Numbered from the stretch's first letter, positions 1 to 9,263 are shown. The stretch: DNA of 64,000 bases from Paenibacillus pinistramenti (GCF_005869875.1 NZ_VAWG01000014.1:31395-95394); one strand, 5' to 3'. The notes: generated by a model not told the origin, from the sequence alone. A program made the numbers and translations.

Positions 1-12
1 GAAAAATAAAAG

Positions 13-41
13 AATCCCACCCGGACCGGGTGGGATTTTTA
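13..41. terminator. Bidirectional intrinsic terminator
   Basis: A perfect 11-bp stem (13-23 with 27-37) and a 3-base loop are followed by a T run on the + strand. On the minus strand the stem is followed by a T-rich stretch too, so it can end the minus-strand dehydrogenase gene and whatever gene enters from the left. Confidence 0.85.
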
Positions 42-88
42 TAGCTTGCAGCGGACCGGCACCATAGCCGGCCTGCCGAACCTCTTAT

Positions 89-1030
89 TTAAACCTTCAA
101 TTTCTCCTGCTGCCGGAGGCTGGGTTCGGAATCAGCCGAAGCCTCCGCCTGTTCCGCGGCTGCCCTTGTCACGGCCTCGCTCCATGCCCAGAAACGCCGG
201 GCCTCCTCGGAAGAGGCGGCTCTGGCAGATATTTTTGCAGGCTTCCGCTTGTAGAAATACTGGCCCGAACAGCCGGTAACCTCCGGAGAGGCGGCCAGAT
301 ACACGGCAGTGTCCGCGCCCTGCTCAGGCGTCAGAAAGAACGGCCTTAACATCCGGTGCACGGAAGCCCCGAAGCCCGTTGAGCGGCTTACGCCGATCTG
401 CGTCGAGACGGCGCCGGGATGAACGGCATTGACCGTAACTCCGGTACCCTTCAGCCTCTCGTCCAGCTCTTTCATAAACCATAAATTGGCCAGCTTGGAG
501 CGGCCGTAGGCTCCCCAGACTGTAAAGCTCTGCTCCATTTGGGGATCCTCGTAATTCATTCTGCCTATTTTATGAGCGCCGGAGGAGACGATGACAATGC
601 GCCCCTGGCGGCTGTTTTTTAATAAGGGAAGCAGTTCCCGGGTTAAAATAAAATGTCCGAGATGGTTGACGCCCATCTGGCGTTCGAATCCATCCTCGGT
701 TTCTTCGCGTTTAAGCGTAACAACGCCGGCGTTGTTCACCAGGACGTCGATGTGGCTGCAGCGTTCTTTCAGAATGTCCGCGGCCCGGCGGATTTGCCTG
801 ATGGAAGCCAGGTCGCACAAGATCAGTTCGGGATCCTCGCGTTTGCAGCAGCGTCTCACATTTTCCACAGCCGCCGTTCCCCGCTCCAGACTGCGGGCCA
901 GCAGGAAGACCTTCATGCCGTACTCGGAAGCAAGCCTTCTGGCCATGGCCAATCCCATCCCTCCGCTTGCTCCGGTGATGACGGCGATTCTTTGCCGGGT
1001 ATCCGGCCAGCTTGATTCTTGTTTAGACAT
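89..1030 (-). CDS. Short-chain dehydrogenase/reductase (SDR family)
   Basis: A 313-residue NAD(P)-dependent oxidoreductase of unknown substrate. It has the SDR cofactor motif TGASGGMG near residue 19, the NNAG motif near residue 98, and the catalytic Tyr-x3-Lys (YGRSK) near residue 175. The sequence resembles the retinol-dehydrogenase/WW-oxidoreductase-like subgroup. The C-terminus is a basic, Ala/Glu-rich tail beyond the usual SDR core of about 250 residues. The ATG at 1030 is preceded on the minus strand by a good GGAAGGTG ribosome site. It is the only minus-strand gene in the window and is transcribed divergently from prfA. The fold is certain; the substrate cannot be told from sequence. 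Confidence 0.88.
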   Translation of the reverse strand: MSKQESSWPDTRQRIAVITGASGGMGLAMARRLASEYGMKVFLLARSLERGTAAVENVRRCCKREDPELILCDLASIRQIRRAADILKERCSHIDVLVNNAGVVTLKREETEDGFERQMGVNHLGHFILTRELLPLLKNSRQGRIVIVSSGAHKIGRMNYEDPQMEQSFTVWGAYGRSKLANLWFMKELDERLKGTGVTVNAVHPGAVSTQIGVSRSTGFGASVHRMLRPFFLTPEQGADTAVYLAASPEVTGCSGQYFYKRKPAKISARAASSEEARRFWAWSEAVTRAAAEQAEASADSEPSLRQQEKLKV

Positions 1031-1106
1031 GGCAGCTTCACCTTCCGTTAGAATAGGTATGAACTCAGTCTAAAAGTTCTGAATCTAAAATGCAAATACC
1101 CGCATC

Positions 1107-1135
1107 TGTTCAAAATTTGAATGTCATGATATAAT
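1107..1135 (+). promoter_or_regulatory. Probable sigma-A promoter of prfA-prmC (extended -10)
   Basis: TATAAT at 1130-1135 is preceded by TG and one base (1127-1128), giving an extended -10. The -35 region is weak (around 1107-1113). It lies about 95 bases before the prfA start codon. Confidence 0.5.
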
Positions 1136-1228
1136 AAAAAGTCGTTTACCAATTTGAAGTTTGCAGAATAAATATAGCTATGAGCTTATGCCTATTATCA
1201 GATATGAACCTACGAGAGGTGAATTCCT

Positions 1229-2296
1229 TTGCTGGATAAACTTGAAGCCCTGGTTGATCGTTACGAGAAGCTGAGTGAGCTGCTTTGCGATCCGGATGTT
1301 GCCAGTGATCCAAAGAAGCTGCGGGACTATTCGAAAGAACAGTCGGACCTGCAGCCCGCTTATGAAGCCTATAAAGAATACAAGCAGGTACTGGAAGAGC
1401 TTGACGCGGCTAAAGAAATGCAGAACGAGAAGCTTGATGATGAAATGAAAGAAATGGTTAAAGGCGAAATTGACAGCCTGACGGCCCGCAAGCAGGAGCT
1501 TGATGAGCAGATCCGCATTCTGCTGCTGCCTAAAGACCCGAATGACGACAAGAACGTCATTGTGGAGATCCGCGGCGCTGCCGGCGGGGACGAAGCGGCT
1601 CTGTTTGCGGCTGATTTGTACCGGATGTATACCCGCTATGCCGATGCCCAAGGCTGGAAGATCGAGCTGATGGATGTGAATGAAAGCGACCTTGGCGGCT
1701 TTAAAGAGGTTATCTTTATGATCAACGGCCGCGGGGCTTACAGCAAAATGAAATACGAGAGCGGCGCGCACCGCGTTCAGCGGATCCCGGCTACGGAATC
1801 CGGCGGACGGATTCACACCTCCACCTCCACGGTAGCGGTGCTGCCTGAAGCTGAGGAAGTCGATATTCAAATCCTAGACAAGGATATCCGTGTCGATACG
1901 TTCTGCTCCAGCGGAGCGGGCGGACAGTCGGTTAACACCACCAAATCCGCAGTCCGCGTAACCCATATCCCTACCGGCATTGTCGCCACCTGCCAGGACG
2001 GCAAATCGCAGAACTCCAATAAGGAGAAGGCCCTGCAGGTGCTGCGTACCCGGATCTACGATATGATGCGCCAGGAAGAGGAGGCCAAATACGCCGGCGA
2101 GCGGAAGAGCAAGGTCGGCACCGGTGACCGCAGTGAACGGATCCGCACCTATAACTTCCCGCAGAGCCGGGTGACGGACCACCGTATTGGTCTGACCCTG
2201 CACAAGCTGGACCAGGTGATGAACGGTGAGATTGGAGAAATCTTGTCAGCGCTGACGATTGCCGAGCAGTCCGAACTGCTGGAAAAAGGAGAATAA
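1229..2296 (+). CDS. prfA: Peptide chain release factor 1
   Basis: Class I release factor that reads UAA and UAG in the ribosomal A site and triggers hydrolysis of peptidyl-tRNA. At 355 residues it is the normal length. The catalytic GGQ motif is at residues 231-233 inside [10 protein letters not shown], and the Gln side is the substrate of the methyltransferase encoded immediately downstream. An N-terminal coiled domain and the RF-1 core domain are both intact. The start is TTG at 1229, preceded by GAGAGGTG at a normal distance; no better in-frame start exists. prmC follows after only 4 bases, so the two form an operon, as in most bacteria. Confidence 0.97.
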   Translation: MLDKLEALVDRYEKLSELLCDPDVASDPKKLRDYSKEQSDLQPAYEAYKEYKQVLEELDAAKEMQNEKLDDEMKEMVKGEIDSLTARKQELDEQIRILLLPKDPNDDKNVIVEIRGAAGGDEAALFAADLYRMYTRYADAQGWKIELMDVNESDLGGFKEVIFMINGRGAYSKMKYESGAHRVQRIPATESGGRIHTSTSTVAVLPEAEEVDIQILDKDIRVDTFCSSGAGGQSVNTTKSAVRVTHIPTGIVATCQDGKSQNSNKEKALQVLRTRIYDMMRQEEEAKYAGERKSKVGTGDRSERIRTYNFPQSRVTDHRIGLTLHKLDQVMNGEIGEILSALTIAEQSELLEKGE

Positions 2297-2300
2297 CGCT

Positions 2301-3206
2301 TTGAACAGAGACAGTTATGTCATGTCAGCAGCGATAAATATTAAGGAAGCCCTTCAAGAGGCTTCTTCTTTTTTGGAGAAGGCCGGCATTATGGAGCCTG
2401 AATCCAATGCCCGCCTGCTGCTCAGCCACCTGCTTGGCTTCTCGCCGGCTGCGCTGCTCGCTGCGCAAAGGGAGCCTTTTCCCGGCAGCCGGCGGGCCGA
2501 ATGGGAGCAGCTTGTAAGCCGCAAGGCGCAGGGCGAGCCGGCCCAGTATATTATTGGGGAGCAGGAATTCTACGGACTATCGTTTGAAGTTAATCCTGCC
2601 GTCCTGATCCCCCGCCCGGAGACAGAGCTGCTTGTGGAGCGGATCGTGCAGCTCGGCAGCGGGCTCTTCAGCGCTGAGGCCCCGGCTGCCCATTCGCCGC
2701 TTGTGGCGGACATCGGCACAGGCAGCGGCGCCATTGCTGCGGCGATCAAGCATCTGCGCCCCGGCTGGCGCCTGATGGCCAGTGATATTTCGCCGGCTGC
2801 GCTGGAAGTCGCCCGCAGAAATGCTGCCCGCCTTGATCTGCAAATTGACTTCCGGGAGGGGAATCTGCTGGAGCCCTTCACAGGCCTTAAGCTCGATATT
2901 CTGGTGTCTAATCCCCCTTATATTCCGGCAGCGGTGATTGAGGGGCTGCAGCCTGAGGTTAAGAATTATGAGCCGCGCTCCGCACTGGATGGGGGAGCAG
3001 ACGGGCTCGATCCATACCGGATCATGATGGAGCAGCTGCCGCTGCTTGAGGCTCCGCCGAGGCTGATCGGATTTGAGCTCGGGATGGGACAGGCTGACGA
3101 GGTCGCCGAGCTTCTGGACAAGACCGGTTACTGGTCCCGCATTGAAACGGTGAAGGATTACGCCGGAATCGGGCGGCATGTGATCGGGATGGCTGGCAGC
3201 AATTAA
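2301..3206 (+). CDS. prmC: Release factor glutamine methyltransferase
   Basis: SAM-dependent N5-glutamine methyltransferase that modifies the GGQ glutamine of release factors. It is 301 residues from TTG 2301, which has an AGGAGA ribosome site 8 bases upstream; the open frame extends further left, but only into prfA. The SAM-binding motif is near ADIGTGSGAIA, and the substrate-glutamine motif NPPY is at residues 204-207. Coupling with prfA (4-base gap) supports the call. GC content is visibly higher than in prfA, but codon use is otherwise typical of the window. Confidence 0.95.
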   Translation: MNRDSYVMSAAINIKEALQEASSFLEKAGIMEPESNARLLLSHLLGFSPAALLAAQREPFPGSRRAEWEQLVSRKAQGEPAQYIIGEQEFYGLSFEVNPAVLIPRPETELLVERIVQLGSGLFSAEAPAAHSPLVADIGTGSGAIAAAIKHLRPGWRLMASDISPAALEVARRNAARLDLQIDFREGNLLEPFTGLKLDILVSNPPYIPAAVIEGLQPEVKNYEPRSALDGGADGLDPYRIMMEQLPLLEAPPRLIGFELGMGQADEVAELLDKTGYWSRIETVKDYAGIGRHVIGMAGSN

Positions 3207-3332
3207 GATTTGTTCTGACACGCCCGGATAGTGTAACATTAGGAATGGTTTGAACGTAGTTTATATGTCAGTCACTAAAGAACTTTGCGAAGAGACAGAG
3301 TTCAGGCATAAAGGACTCTGGGGGGATCCGGG

Positions 3333-4511
3333 TTGATCATCAACAAACTGAAGAAAATGGACTGGGCGATCGTAGCCATTCTCGCGCTGTTTATGGTGCT
3401 GAGCGTGATTCTGATTCACAGCGGGATCGCGGGCTGGAAGGATTTTAAAGGCGCCGATAAGAGAATGGCGATTTATTATATCCCCGGCTTTATCGCCTTT
3501 TTTGGCATGGCTCTGCTGGATTATAAAATCCTGGTCAAATATTACTTATACATTCTGGGTCTCGGACTGCTGCTGCTCCTGCTCGTTATCTTTATCGGGG
3601 GCAGCATTAACGGGGCGCAGGGCTGGCTGAAGATTCCCGGCGGACTCAGCCTGCAGCCGGCCGAGCTGTTCAAGCTCGTGCTGATCATCACCTTGACGGC
3701 ACTGCTCGTTAAGAGGCACAAGGCCAAATTATCGTTCTGGAAAAATGTCGTGCCGCTGTCGCTGGTAACGATGGTGCCGTTCGGGCTCGTTATGGCCCAG
3801 AACGACATCGGCAACGGGCTCAGCTATCTGGTCATTCTGCTCGGCCTGCTTTGGATCGGGAATCTGAAGTATTCCCATACTCTGATCATTCTGGTCGTAT
3901 TTGCGGCAGCGATTGTGGTCGGCATCAAATCGTATATTTCTTTTCACGATCAGATCCAAGCTTCCCTGGCCGGCACCAGCAAAGAGCACTGGCTGGACCG
4001 GATCGATCCCTGGCTGCTGCCGGACATAGCCAGCAAGGATGCTTCTTACCACACGCATAACGCCAAGATTGCGATTGCTTCGGGCGGCATGTTCGGCAAA
4101 GGCTACATGAAGGGCGACTTTGTGCAGAGCAGCCGCGTTCCCTATACGTATTCTGACTCGATCTTTGTTGTGGTGGCGGAGGAGTTCGGATTCGTCGGCT
4201 GCTCGGTACTGCTGCTTCTCTACTTCATTATGATCCACCGGATGATCCTCATTTCCCTGGAGGCGAAGGAGAGGAGCGGGCCTTATCTCATTGTAGGCGT
4301 CGTAGCCATGCTGCTGTACCAGATCTTCGAGAACATCGGCATGTTCATCGGCATTATGCCGCTGACCGGGATTACGCTGCCGTTCATCAGTTACGGGGGA
4401 ACCTCGCTCTTAATCAATATGGCGAGCATGGGGGTTGTCATGAGCGTACGACTCCACGGGCATGAGAAGGAAGATACGATCGTGCAGAGCGGCGGAGCTT
4501 CATCTAAATAG
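3333..4511 (+). CDS. SEDS-family peptidoglycan polymerase (RodA/FtsW/SpoVE type)
   Basis: A 392-residue integral membrane protein with about ten transmembrane segments of the SEDS family, which polymerises glycan strands from lipid II together with a class B PBP. Family signatures include the GAQGWLKIPG-like loop near residue 93 and the C-terminal GITLPFISYGGTSLL motif. It is most like RodA (elongation) rather than FtsW because it lacks an extended cytoplasmic tail, but the three paralogues are hard to separate by eye, so no symbol is given. The start is TTG 3333 with a G-rich ribosome site; no better ATG is near. It is followed by a terminator. Confidence 0.88.
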   Translation: MIINKLKKMDWAIVAILALFMVLSVILIHSGIAGWKDFKGADKRMAIYYIPGFIAFFGMALLDYKILVKYYLYILGLGLLLLLLVIFIGGSINGAQGWLKIPGGLSLQPAELFKLVLIITLTALLVKRHKAKLSFWKNVVPLSLVTMVPFGLVMAQNDIGNGLSYLVILLGLLWIGNLKYSHTLIILVVFAAAIVVGIKSYISFHDQIQASLAGTSKEHWLDRIDPWLLPDIASKDASYHTHNAKIAIASGGMFGKGYMKGDFVQSSRVPYTYSDSIFVVVAEEFGFVGCSVLLLLYFIMIHRMILISLEAKERSGPYLIVGVVAMLLYQIFENIGMFIGIMPLTGITLPFISYGGTSLLINMASMGVVMSVRLHGHEKEDTIVQSGGASSK

Positions 4512-4549
4512 AAGAAGAGAGATTGAATTAAGCCTTAAATGGCCTTAGG

Positions 4550-4602
4550 CCGAATGGTACTTTCAGCTGCGAAGCGGAAGGGGATCATTCGGTTTTTTTT
4601 AT
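4550..4602 (+). terminator. Intrinsic terminator after the SEDS gene
   Basis: CCGAATG (4550-4556) pairs with CATTCGG (4586-4592), followed by eight T. The 29-base loop is itself partly foldable. Confidence 0.6.
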
Positions 4603-4667
4603 TATGGAATGAAATAGACTGAAATGGCAGAAGGCAGGAAATAGTAACCCTAAAGGAGGGACTCAAG

Positions 4668-5255
4668 TTGATGCTCAAGGTGATTTGGGAGACGCTTATT
4701 ATCGCTGCAGCCGGGCTGGCCATACTCCGAATAAGCGGAAGAAAATCCATATCCCAGATGACGATTCCTCAGGTTGCTATTTTGTTGGTGGTTGGAACCG
4801 TTTTGGGCTCCGAAGTAGCAGGAAAGGGATTGTTTCATTCGATTCTGGCCTCCGCTCTGTTTCTGATGATTCTAATAATTACGGAGTGGATTGCTCTGAA
4901 ATGGAACACAGGGGAAATCCTCATGAAGGGCCGGTCGGTGGTCGTGATCCAAGACGGGCAGCTCGTTACGGCCAATATGAGCAGGCTTCGTCTGACCGCA
5001 GACGATGTCGAGAAGCGGCTGAGGATGCTGGGGATTTCGCGGATTGAAGATGTTAAGACAGCCACGATCGAAAATAACGGGGAGCTCGGTTACGAGCTGA
5101 TGCCGCAGGCGAAACCGGTCACGATGGGAGATCTGGAGAGAATCCTCAAAGAAAATTTCCAGCACATACAGGTAACGAAGCCGGCTGGTCCGGCAGTTAC
5201 TATTTTTACGGAACTCAGCGGCCCGTCCAAAGAACCCCCTCCGGGGCTGCATTAA
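4668..5255 (+). CDS. DUF421 (YetF/YdfR-type) membrane protein
   Basis: A 195-residue protein with two or three N-terminal transmembrane helices (residues about 5-75) and a cytoplasmic C-terminal DUF421 domain with the characteristic KGRSVVVIQDGQL stretch. In sporeformers, members include the spore germinant-response YetF/YdfS-type proteins; the molecular activity of this one is not known. The start is either TTG 4668 or ATG 4671; AAAGGAGGG lies 7-10 bases upstream and fits both. A terminator separates it from the SEDS gene upstream, and spoIIR follows. Confidence 0.85.
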   Translation: MMLKVIWETLIIAAAGLAILRISGRKSISQMTIPQVAILLVVGTVLGSEVAGKGLFHSILASALFLMILIITEWIALKWNTGEILMKGRSVVVIQDGQLVTANMSRLRLTADDVEKRLRMLGISRIEDVKTATIENNGELGYELMPQAKPVTMGDLERILKENFQHIQVTKPAGPAVTIFTELSGPSKEPPPGLH

Positions 5256-5302
5256 TCATGCTGGGGTACGCAGCAATGTGAGATGAGAGAGGAAATTGAT
5301 AG

Positions 5303-5331
5303 GTTTATAGATTCTGAAATCCGGACATACT
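5303..5331 (+). promoter_or_regulatory. Sigma-F-type promoter of spoIIR
   Basis: The -10 GGACATACT (5323-5331) fits the forespore sigma-F pattern GGnnAnAnT at every fixed position. The -35 GTTTA (5303-5307) is one change from GTATA, with a 15-base spacer. spoIIR is a sigma-F gene in Bacillus, and the site sits about 40 bases before the chosen start codon. Confidence 0.7.
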
Positions 5332-5369
5332 GGCTGATAGAGAAGAGATTCGGCGGGGAGATGATTCGG

Positions 5370-6098
5370 ATGAATAAGGAAATGAAGCGCGGTAAAGGGA
5401 ACATGATGAAGACGGTGCTGCTCCTTGGCTTTAGCTTGATGATTCTGCTGATGTCCTGGGATAACCAGAAGACGGATGCGGCTGCTGTAAATACCGAAAT
5501 TCCGTCGGAATCGATCCGGCTGCGGATTCTGGCTGATTCGGACGACCCGGGCGATCAGCTTGTCAAACGCAAGGTGCGCGATGCGGTGGTAGAGCAGATG
5601 AACGGCTGGGTTCAGGCGCTGGACAATCCGCAAAGCCTGGAGCAGGCCCGTGCAGTCATCCGGGGGCATTTGCCGGAGATCGAACAGCTGGTAGGGAATG
5701 TGCTTCAAGCGAATGGCCAGAACTATGGGTACAAAGTGGAGCTGGGCATTGTCCCGTTTCCGGCTAAGCTGTATGGCGGAGAGGTCTATCCGGCAGGCAA
5801 TTATGAAGCGCTCCGCATTACGCTCGGTTCCGGCCAGGGCCAGAACTGGTGGTGCGTATTGTTTCCGCCCCTTTGCTTCATTGACGGCGGCAGCGGCGAC
5901 GCATTGGCGAAGAGCAGCGAGGTTCAGACCGCTTCGGCAGCCTCGGCCAGCAAGGAGGTTAAGACTGCGAAGGCAGACGCCGGAGACAGCACAGCCGCTC
6001 AAACGGAAGCCGGCAAAGCGCAGCCCCCTGAGGTGCATTTCTTCCTGTGGGATCTGCTGAAAGAGTTCTGGGGCTGGGTAACCGGGATTTTTGCTTAA
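5370..6098 (+). CDS. spoIIR: Stage II sporulation protein R
   Basis: Signal protein made in the forespore and exported to the intermembrane space, where it triggers SpoIIGA to process pro-sigma-E in the mother cell. The family signature is the stretch ESIRLRILADSDDPGDQ followed by KRKVRD. A signal/anchor segment, MMKTVLLLGFSLMILLMSW, lies near the N-terminus. The mature domain ends near the CVLFPPLCF motif, after which comes an Ala/Lys/Ser-rich linker and an amphipathic tail rich in Trp and Phe. ATG 5370 (242 residues) is chosen because GGGGAG lies 9 bases upstream and because the sigma-F promoter would exclude the longer frame that opens at 5283. Confidence 0.93.
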   Translation: MNKEMKRGKGNMMKTVLLLGFSLMILLMSWDNQKTDAAAVNTEIPSESIRLRILADSDDPGDQLVKRKVRDAVVEQMNGWVQALDNPQSLEQARAVIRGHLPEIEQLVGNVLQANGQNYGYKVELGIVPFPAKLYGGEVYPAGNYEALRITLGSGQGQNWWCVLFPPLCFIDGGSGDALAKSSEVQTASAASASKEVKTAKADAGDSTAAQTEAGKAQPPEVHFFLWDLLKEFWGWVTGIFA

Positions 6099-6273
6099 AC
6101 CATAGGTTGAGAACTTAGATGTGCAGGATTAACGATTTGTTGGGCGCAACTTGTGCAAATAGGGTTATAATAATAAGATGAATCAGAACTTATATTCTTC
6201 CTAAACTTATAATTGAAAATACGATCTACTAATGTTCAATATCCATTTGCTTCTATTCTGATATCACACCAGG

Positions 6274-6300
6274 GCTGCTCCGATCCGGGGCAGCTGTTTT
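6274..6300 (+). terminator. Probable terminator after spoIIR
   Basis: The 9-bp stem 6274-6282 / 6286-6294 (one G-T pair) with a 3-base loop is followed by TGTTTT. The 311-base gap between spoIIR and ywlC (6099-6409) otherwise holds only the ywlC promoter. Confidence 0.55.
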
Positions 6301-6308
6301 GGCGCAGA

Positions 6309-6338
6309 TTTACGAAAATTGCGGCGACGGATTACAAT
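6309..6338 (+). promoter_or_regulatory. Probable sigma-A promoter of ywlC
   Basis: TTTACG (6309-6314), an 18-base spacer and TACAAT (6333-6338), about 70 bases before the start codon. Confidence 0.45.
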
Positions 6339-6409
6339 AGAGGACAACCTGTCTGACTGCATACGCCGAAAGACAAAACTATAGACTAATATAGAAAGAA
6401 GATTCAGCC

Positions 6410-7618
6410 ATGATTAATGATCCTATGATTAATGGTCCGGAAAAACAACACGCTGTTCCTGCGGAAATGAAAGCGAAAGTGAAAACGGAAGAGAAAATAG
6501 ACAAAGCCAACGGAGAAGCCCAGCGGGTAGAATTAGCGTCGCCCAAACGCACTCAATATTGGGATGTGCGGGGCGGCCTGGATGAGGCGGAGGCCGTTAC
6601 GGCCATCGCCGAGGCGGCGCAGGTGCTGGCCTCCGGTGGTACGGTTGCCTTTCCGACAGAGACCGTCTACGGACTTGGCGCCGATGCCCGGTCCACGGAA
6701 GCGGTGGAACAAATCTTTGCGGCGAAAGGCCGCCCGTCCGACAATCCGCTGATCGTGCATATTGCGGGTGAAAGCCAGCTCGCGGAGCTGGTGACGGACG
6801 TGCCCGAGACAGCCAGAAAGCTGATGGCCGCCTTCTGGCCCGGGCCGCTGACGATCGTGCTGCCCGTGCGGGAGGGCGCCGTCAGCCCGAAGGTGACGGC
6901 GGGGCTGTCCACCGTGGGCGTGCGGATGCCCGCCCACGACACTGCGCTGCGGCTCATCGCCGCAGCAGGCTGCCCGGTGGCGGCGCCAAGCGCCAACCGG
7001 TCAGGGCGCCCGAGCCCCACGGCGGCAAGCCACGTGGGCGAGGACCTCGCCGGCGCGATCGACGGCATCGTTGACGGCGGGCCCACCGGGGTGGGCCTGG
7101 AGTCAACGGTGGTCGAATGCGGCGCCGGCGGCGAAGTGACCGTGCTCCGCCCAGGCGGGATTACGGCAGAGGCGCTCGCCGCCGTGGCGGCGAGCGTTGC
7201 ACTCGACCCCGCCCTGCGAAGCGGCGGGGAAGCCCATGTCCCGGCGCAGCCGCGCTCGCCGGGCATGAAGTACACGCACTACGCCCCGAAAGGGCGGCTG
7301 TGCGTGGTCAAGGGCGCCGCGGCCGAGGTCGCGGCCCGCATCCAGGCGGAGCTGGATGCTGCCGCTGCGCGCGGCGAACGAACCGGGGTGCTCGCGTTTG
7401 ACGAGCACCTGCAGCTGTACCGGGCTGACGCGGTACAGTCGCTCGGCAGCCTCGCGGAGCCTGCCGAAGCGGCGCAGCGGCTGTATGCCGCGCTGCGCCG
7501 TTTCGACGAGGAGCGCATCGGCTTTATGGCCGCCGAAGCCTGCCCGGAAGAAGGGCTCGGCGCCGCCGTGATGAACCGCCTGCTTAAGGCGGCGGGCAAC
7601 GAGGTTATATACGTGTAG
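6410..7618 (+). CDS. ywlC: L-threonylcarbamoyladenylate synthase (YrdC plus Sua5 domains)
   Basis: Makes threonylcarbamoyl-AMP from threonine, bicarbonate and ATP, the first step of the t6A37 modification of ANN-decoding tRNAs. It has 402 residues. After a hydrophilic leader of about 60 residues comes the YrdC domain with GTVAFPTETVYGLGADA and the S-N-R-S-G-R-P-S-P motif. A linker with RSPGMKYTHYAPK then leads to the C-terminal Sua5 domain, so this is the long (Sua5-type) form. The N-terminal leader is longer than usual; a downstream start cannot be excluded. The second half (about 6.8-7.6 kb) is much richer in GC than the neighbours. Confidence 0.93.
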   Translation: MINDPMINGPEKQHAVPAEMKAKVKTEEKIDKANGEAQRVELASPKRTQYWDVRGGLDEAEAVTAIAEAAQVLASGGTVAFPTETVYGLGADARSTEAVEQIFAAKGRPSDNPLIVHIAGESQLAELVTDVPETARKLMAAFWPGPLTIVLPVREGAVSPKVTAGLSTVGVRMPAHDTALRLIAAAGCPVAAPSANRSGRPSPTAASHVGEDLAGAIDGIVDGGPTGVGLESTVVECGAGGEVTVLRPGGITAEALAAVAASVALDPALRSGGEAHVPAQPRSPGMKYTHYAPKGRLCVVKGAAAEVAARIQAELDAAAARGERTGVLAFDEHLQLYRADAVQSLGSLAEPAEAAQRLYAALRRFDEERIGFMAAEACPEEGLGAAVMNRLLKAAGNEVIYV

Positions 7619-7657
7619 GCATCCGCTGAGCATCTGCTAAGGATGCCGGACGATTTT
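7618..7657 (+). terminator. Possible terminator after ywlC
   Basis: GGCATCC (7618-7624) pairs with GGATGCC (7641-7647), followed after five bases by a short T run. Confidence 0.4.
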
Positions 7658-7757
7658 TATACAAGAAAAATGCAGGCAAGAGAAGGCTCCCGCCGTCTGC
7701 TGCATGAAGCAGCCGCTCAGAGCGGGCTTCCTTGCTGCCAAGGCTGGGGGGCGGCTT

Positions 7758-8606
7758 ATGATCAGAATTGGACTCGGCGGGTGGGGAGATCATGATGTGC
7801 TGTATCCTCCAAAGACGCCTGCCGCTCAGAAGCTTTCCGTATATGCCCGGCACTTTCCGGCCGTGGAGGTAGACAGCTCTTTCTATGCTGTGTTGGGGCA
7901 GGCCACCTACCAGCGCTGGATAGATCAGACGCCGGATTCTTTCACATTTATTCTTAAAGCCTATCAGGGAATGACCGGACATACGCGCGGGGAAATTCCT
8001 TTCTCCAGTGCAGGAGAAATGTTTGAGGCATACCTCCATTCCATTGCACCAATGGCCGCTTCAGGCCGGATGCAGGCGGTTCTGTTTCAGTTCCCGCCCT
8101 GGTTTGACTGCACGCCGGATCATGTCCGGCAGCTGCGTGCGGTGAGAAAGCGGATGGAAGGGCTGCCGGCTGCCCTGGAGTTCCGCCACCGAAGCTGGTT
8201 CTCCGAGGAATACAAGGAGCGTACATTAGACTTCATGCGGGAGGAAGGCTGGATTCATATCGTGTGCGATGAGCCGCAGGCAGGAGAAGGCTCCGTTCCG
8301 ACTGTGCTTGAGCCTGCTGTTCCTGAGCTTACAATCGTACGCATGCATGGCCGGAACACCTCCGCCTGGAACAAGAGCGGCGCGCCTAATTGGCGGGAGG
8401 TGCGTTATTTATACGATTACAGCAGGGAAGAGCTGGCCGGCTGGGTAACGAATCTCGAAATGCTGCAGGATAAGGGCGCCCGCAACATTAGTATGATCTT
8501 TAATAATAACTCGGGCGGCCATGCCGCGCCGAATGCAAGATTGATGATGGACCTGCTGGGACAGAAGGCGGCAGAGCTGCCGCCGGAGCAGATCGATTTG
8601 TTCTAG
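7758..8606 (+). CDS. DUF72 family protein (YecE-like)
   Basis: A 282-residue protein of the DUF72 TIM-barrel-like family, function unknown. Typical features are the start MIRIGLGGWGDHD, the VEVDSSFY motif near residue 36, FQFPPWF, and LEFRHRSWF. ATG 7758 is preceded by GGGGGGCGG; the frame opens 18 codons earlier at 7704, but the family start matches the internal ATG. It stands between ywlC and mntP as a likely monocistronic insertion in an otherwise Bacillus-like gene order. Confidence 0.9.
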   Translation: MIRIGLGGWGDHDVLYPPKTPAAQKLSVYARHFPAVEVDSSFYAVLGQATYQRWIDQTPDSFTFILKAYQGMTGHTRGEIPFSSAGEMFEAYLHSIAPMAASGRMQAVLFQFPPWFDCTPDHVRQLRAVRKRMEGLPAALEFRHRSWFSEEYKERTLDFMREEGWIHIVCDEPQAGEGSVPTVLEPAVPELTIVRMHGRNTSAWNKSGAPNWREVRYLYDYSREELAGWVTNLEMLQDKGARNISMIFNNNSGGHAAPNARLMMDLLGQKAAELPPEQIDLF

Positions 8607-8702
8607 CCCGCTCTGACAGAGCAAAGACAAGCTGAAGGCATGTTCGCCGTCTTGTCCGCATAAGGTGGTACTAACCCTATTGCAGACTTGGAGGCGTGCG
8701 GC

Positions 8703-9263
8703 ATGAATGATGCTACTGCCCAGCTCGGCCAGATCGTGACCATAATTGTGATGGCCGTGGCGCTAGGCATGGATGCGTTTTCTCTCAGTGTTGGTATCGG
8801 TATGAAAGGCGTTCGGCGTCTCGATATGGCCAGAATCAGCGGGCTGATCGGAGTCTTTCATATTTTTATGCCCCTGCTCGGCATCTTTACCGGTTTATAT
8901 GTTGGACATTTACTGGGAGCGATAGCAGGCTACGTTTCAGGTGGGCTGCTTGCGCTGCTCGGCGGACATATGGTTTGGGCTTCCTTCCGGAATGACGGGG
9001 CCAAGCCGATTGATCATACAAAGCTGCTGCGGGTTGCGCTGTTTTCGCTCAGTGTCAGTGTGGATTCCTTTTCGGTAGGGGTATCGCTGGGGATGTTTCA
9101 CAGCAACCTGCTGTTTACGGTACTGACCTTTGGCCTGTTTGGCGGACTGATGTCTTTGATTGGTCTTTGGCTGGGGAGCCGGGTCGGAAGGAGTCTGGGC
9201 GATTACGGCGAAGCGCTTGGCGGCGCGATTCTGCTCGCGTTTGGCCTGATGTTTATCTTTTGA
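8703..9263 (+). CDS. mntP: Putative manganese efflux pump MntP
   Basis: A 186-residue membrane protein with six predicted helices. The two halves are an internal duplication, each with an acidic membrane motif: ALGMDAFSLSVGIG in helix 1 and SVDSFSVGVSLG in helix 4. In this family the Asp residues are needed for Mn(II) export. ATG 8703 has GGAGG 9 bases upstream; an upstream TTG at 8688 is unlikely because the ribosome site would lie inside the gene. No Mn-sensing yybP-ykoY riboswitch could be recognised in the 96 bases upstream. Confidence 0.92.
   Translation: MNDATAQLGQIVTIIVMAVALGMDAFSLSVGIGMKGVRRLDMARISGLIGVFHIFMPLLGIFTGLYVGHLLGAIAGYVSGGLLALLGGHMVWASFRNDGAKPIDHTKLLRVALFSLSVSVDSFSVGVSLGMFHSNLLFTVLTFGLFGGLMSLIGLWLGSRVGRSLGDYGEALGGAILLAFGLMFIF

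Noticed and set aside
5283..5369. Longer N-terminus for spoIIR
   Set aside because: No ribosome site, and the predicted sigma-F promoter lies inside it.
8607..8702. Manganese riboswitch before mntP
   Set aside because: Only a short GCTCT-GAC-AGAGC hairpin is present; the yybP-ykoY core was not found.
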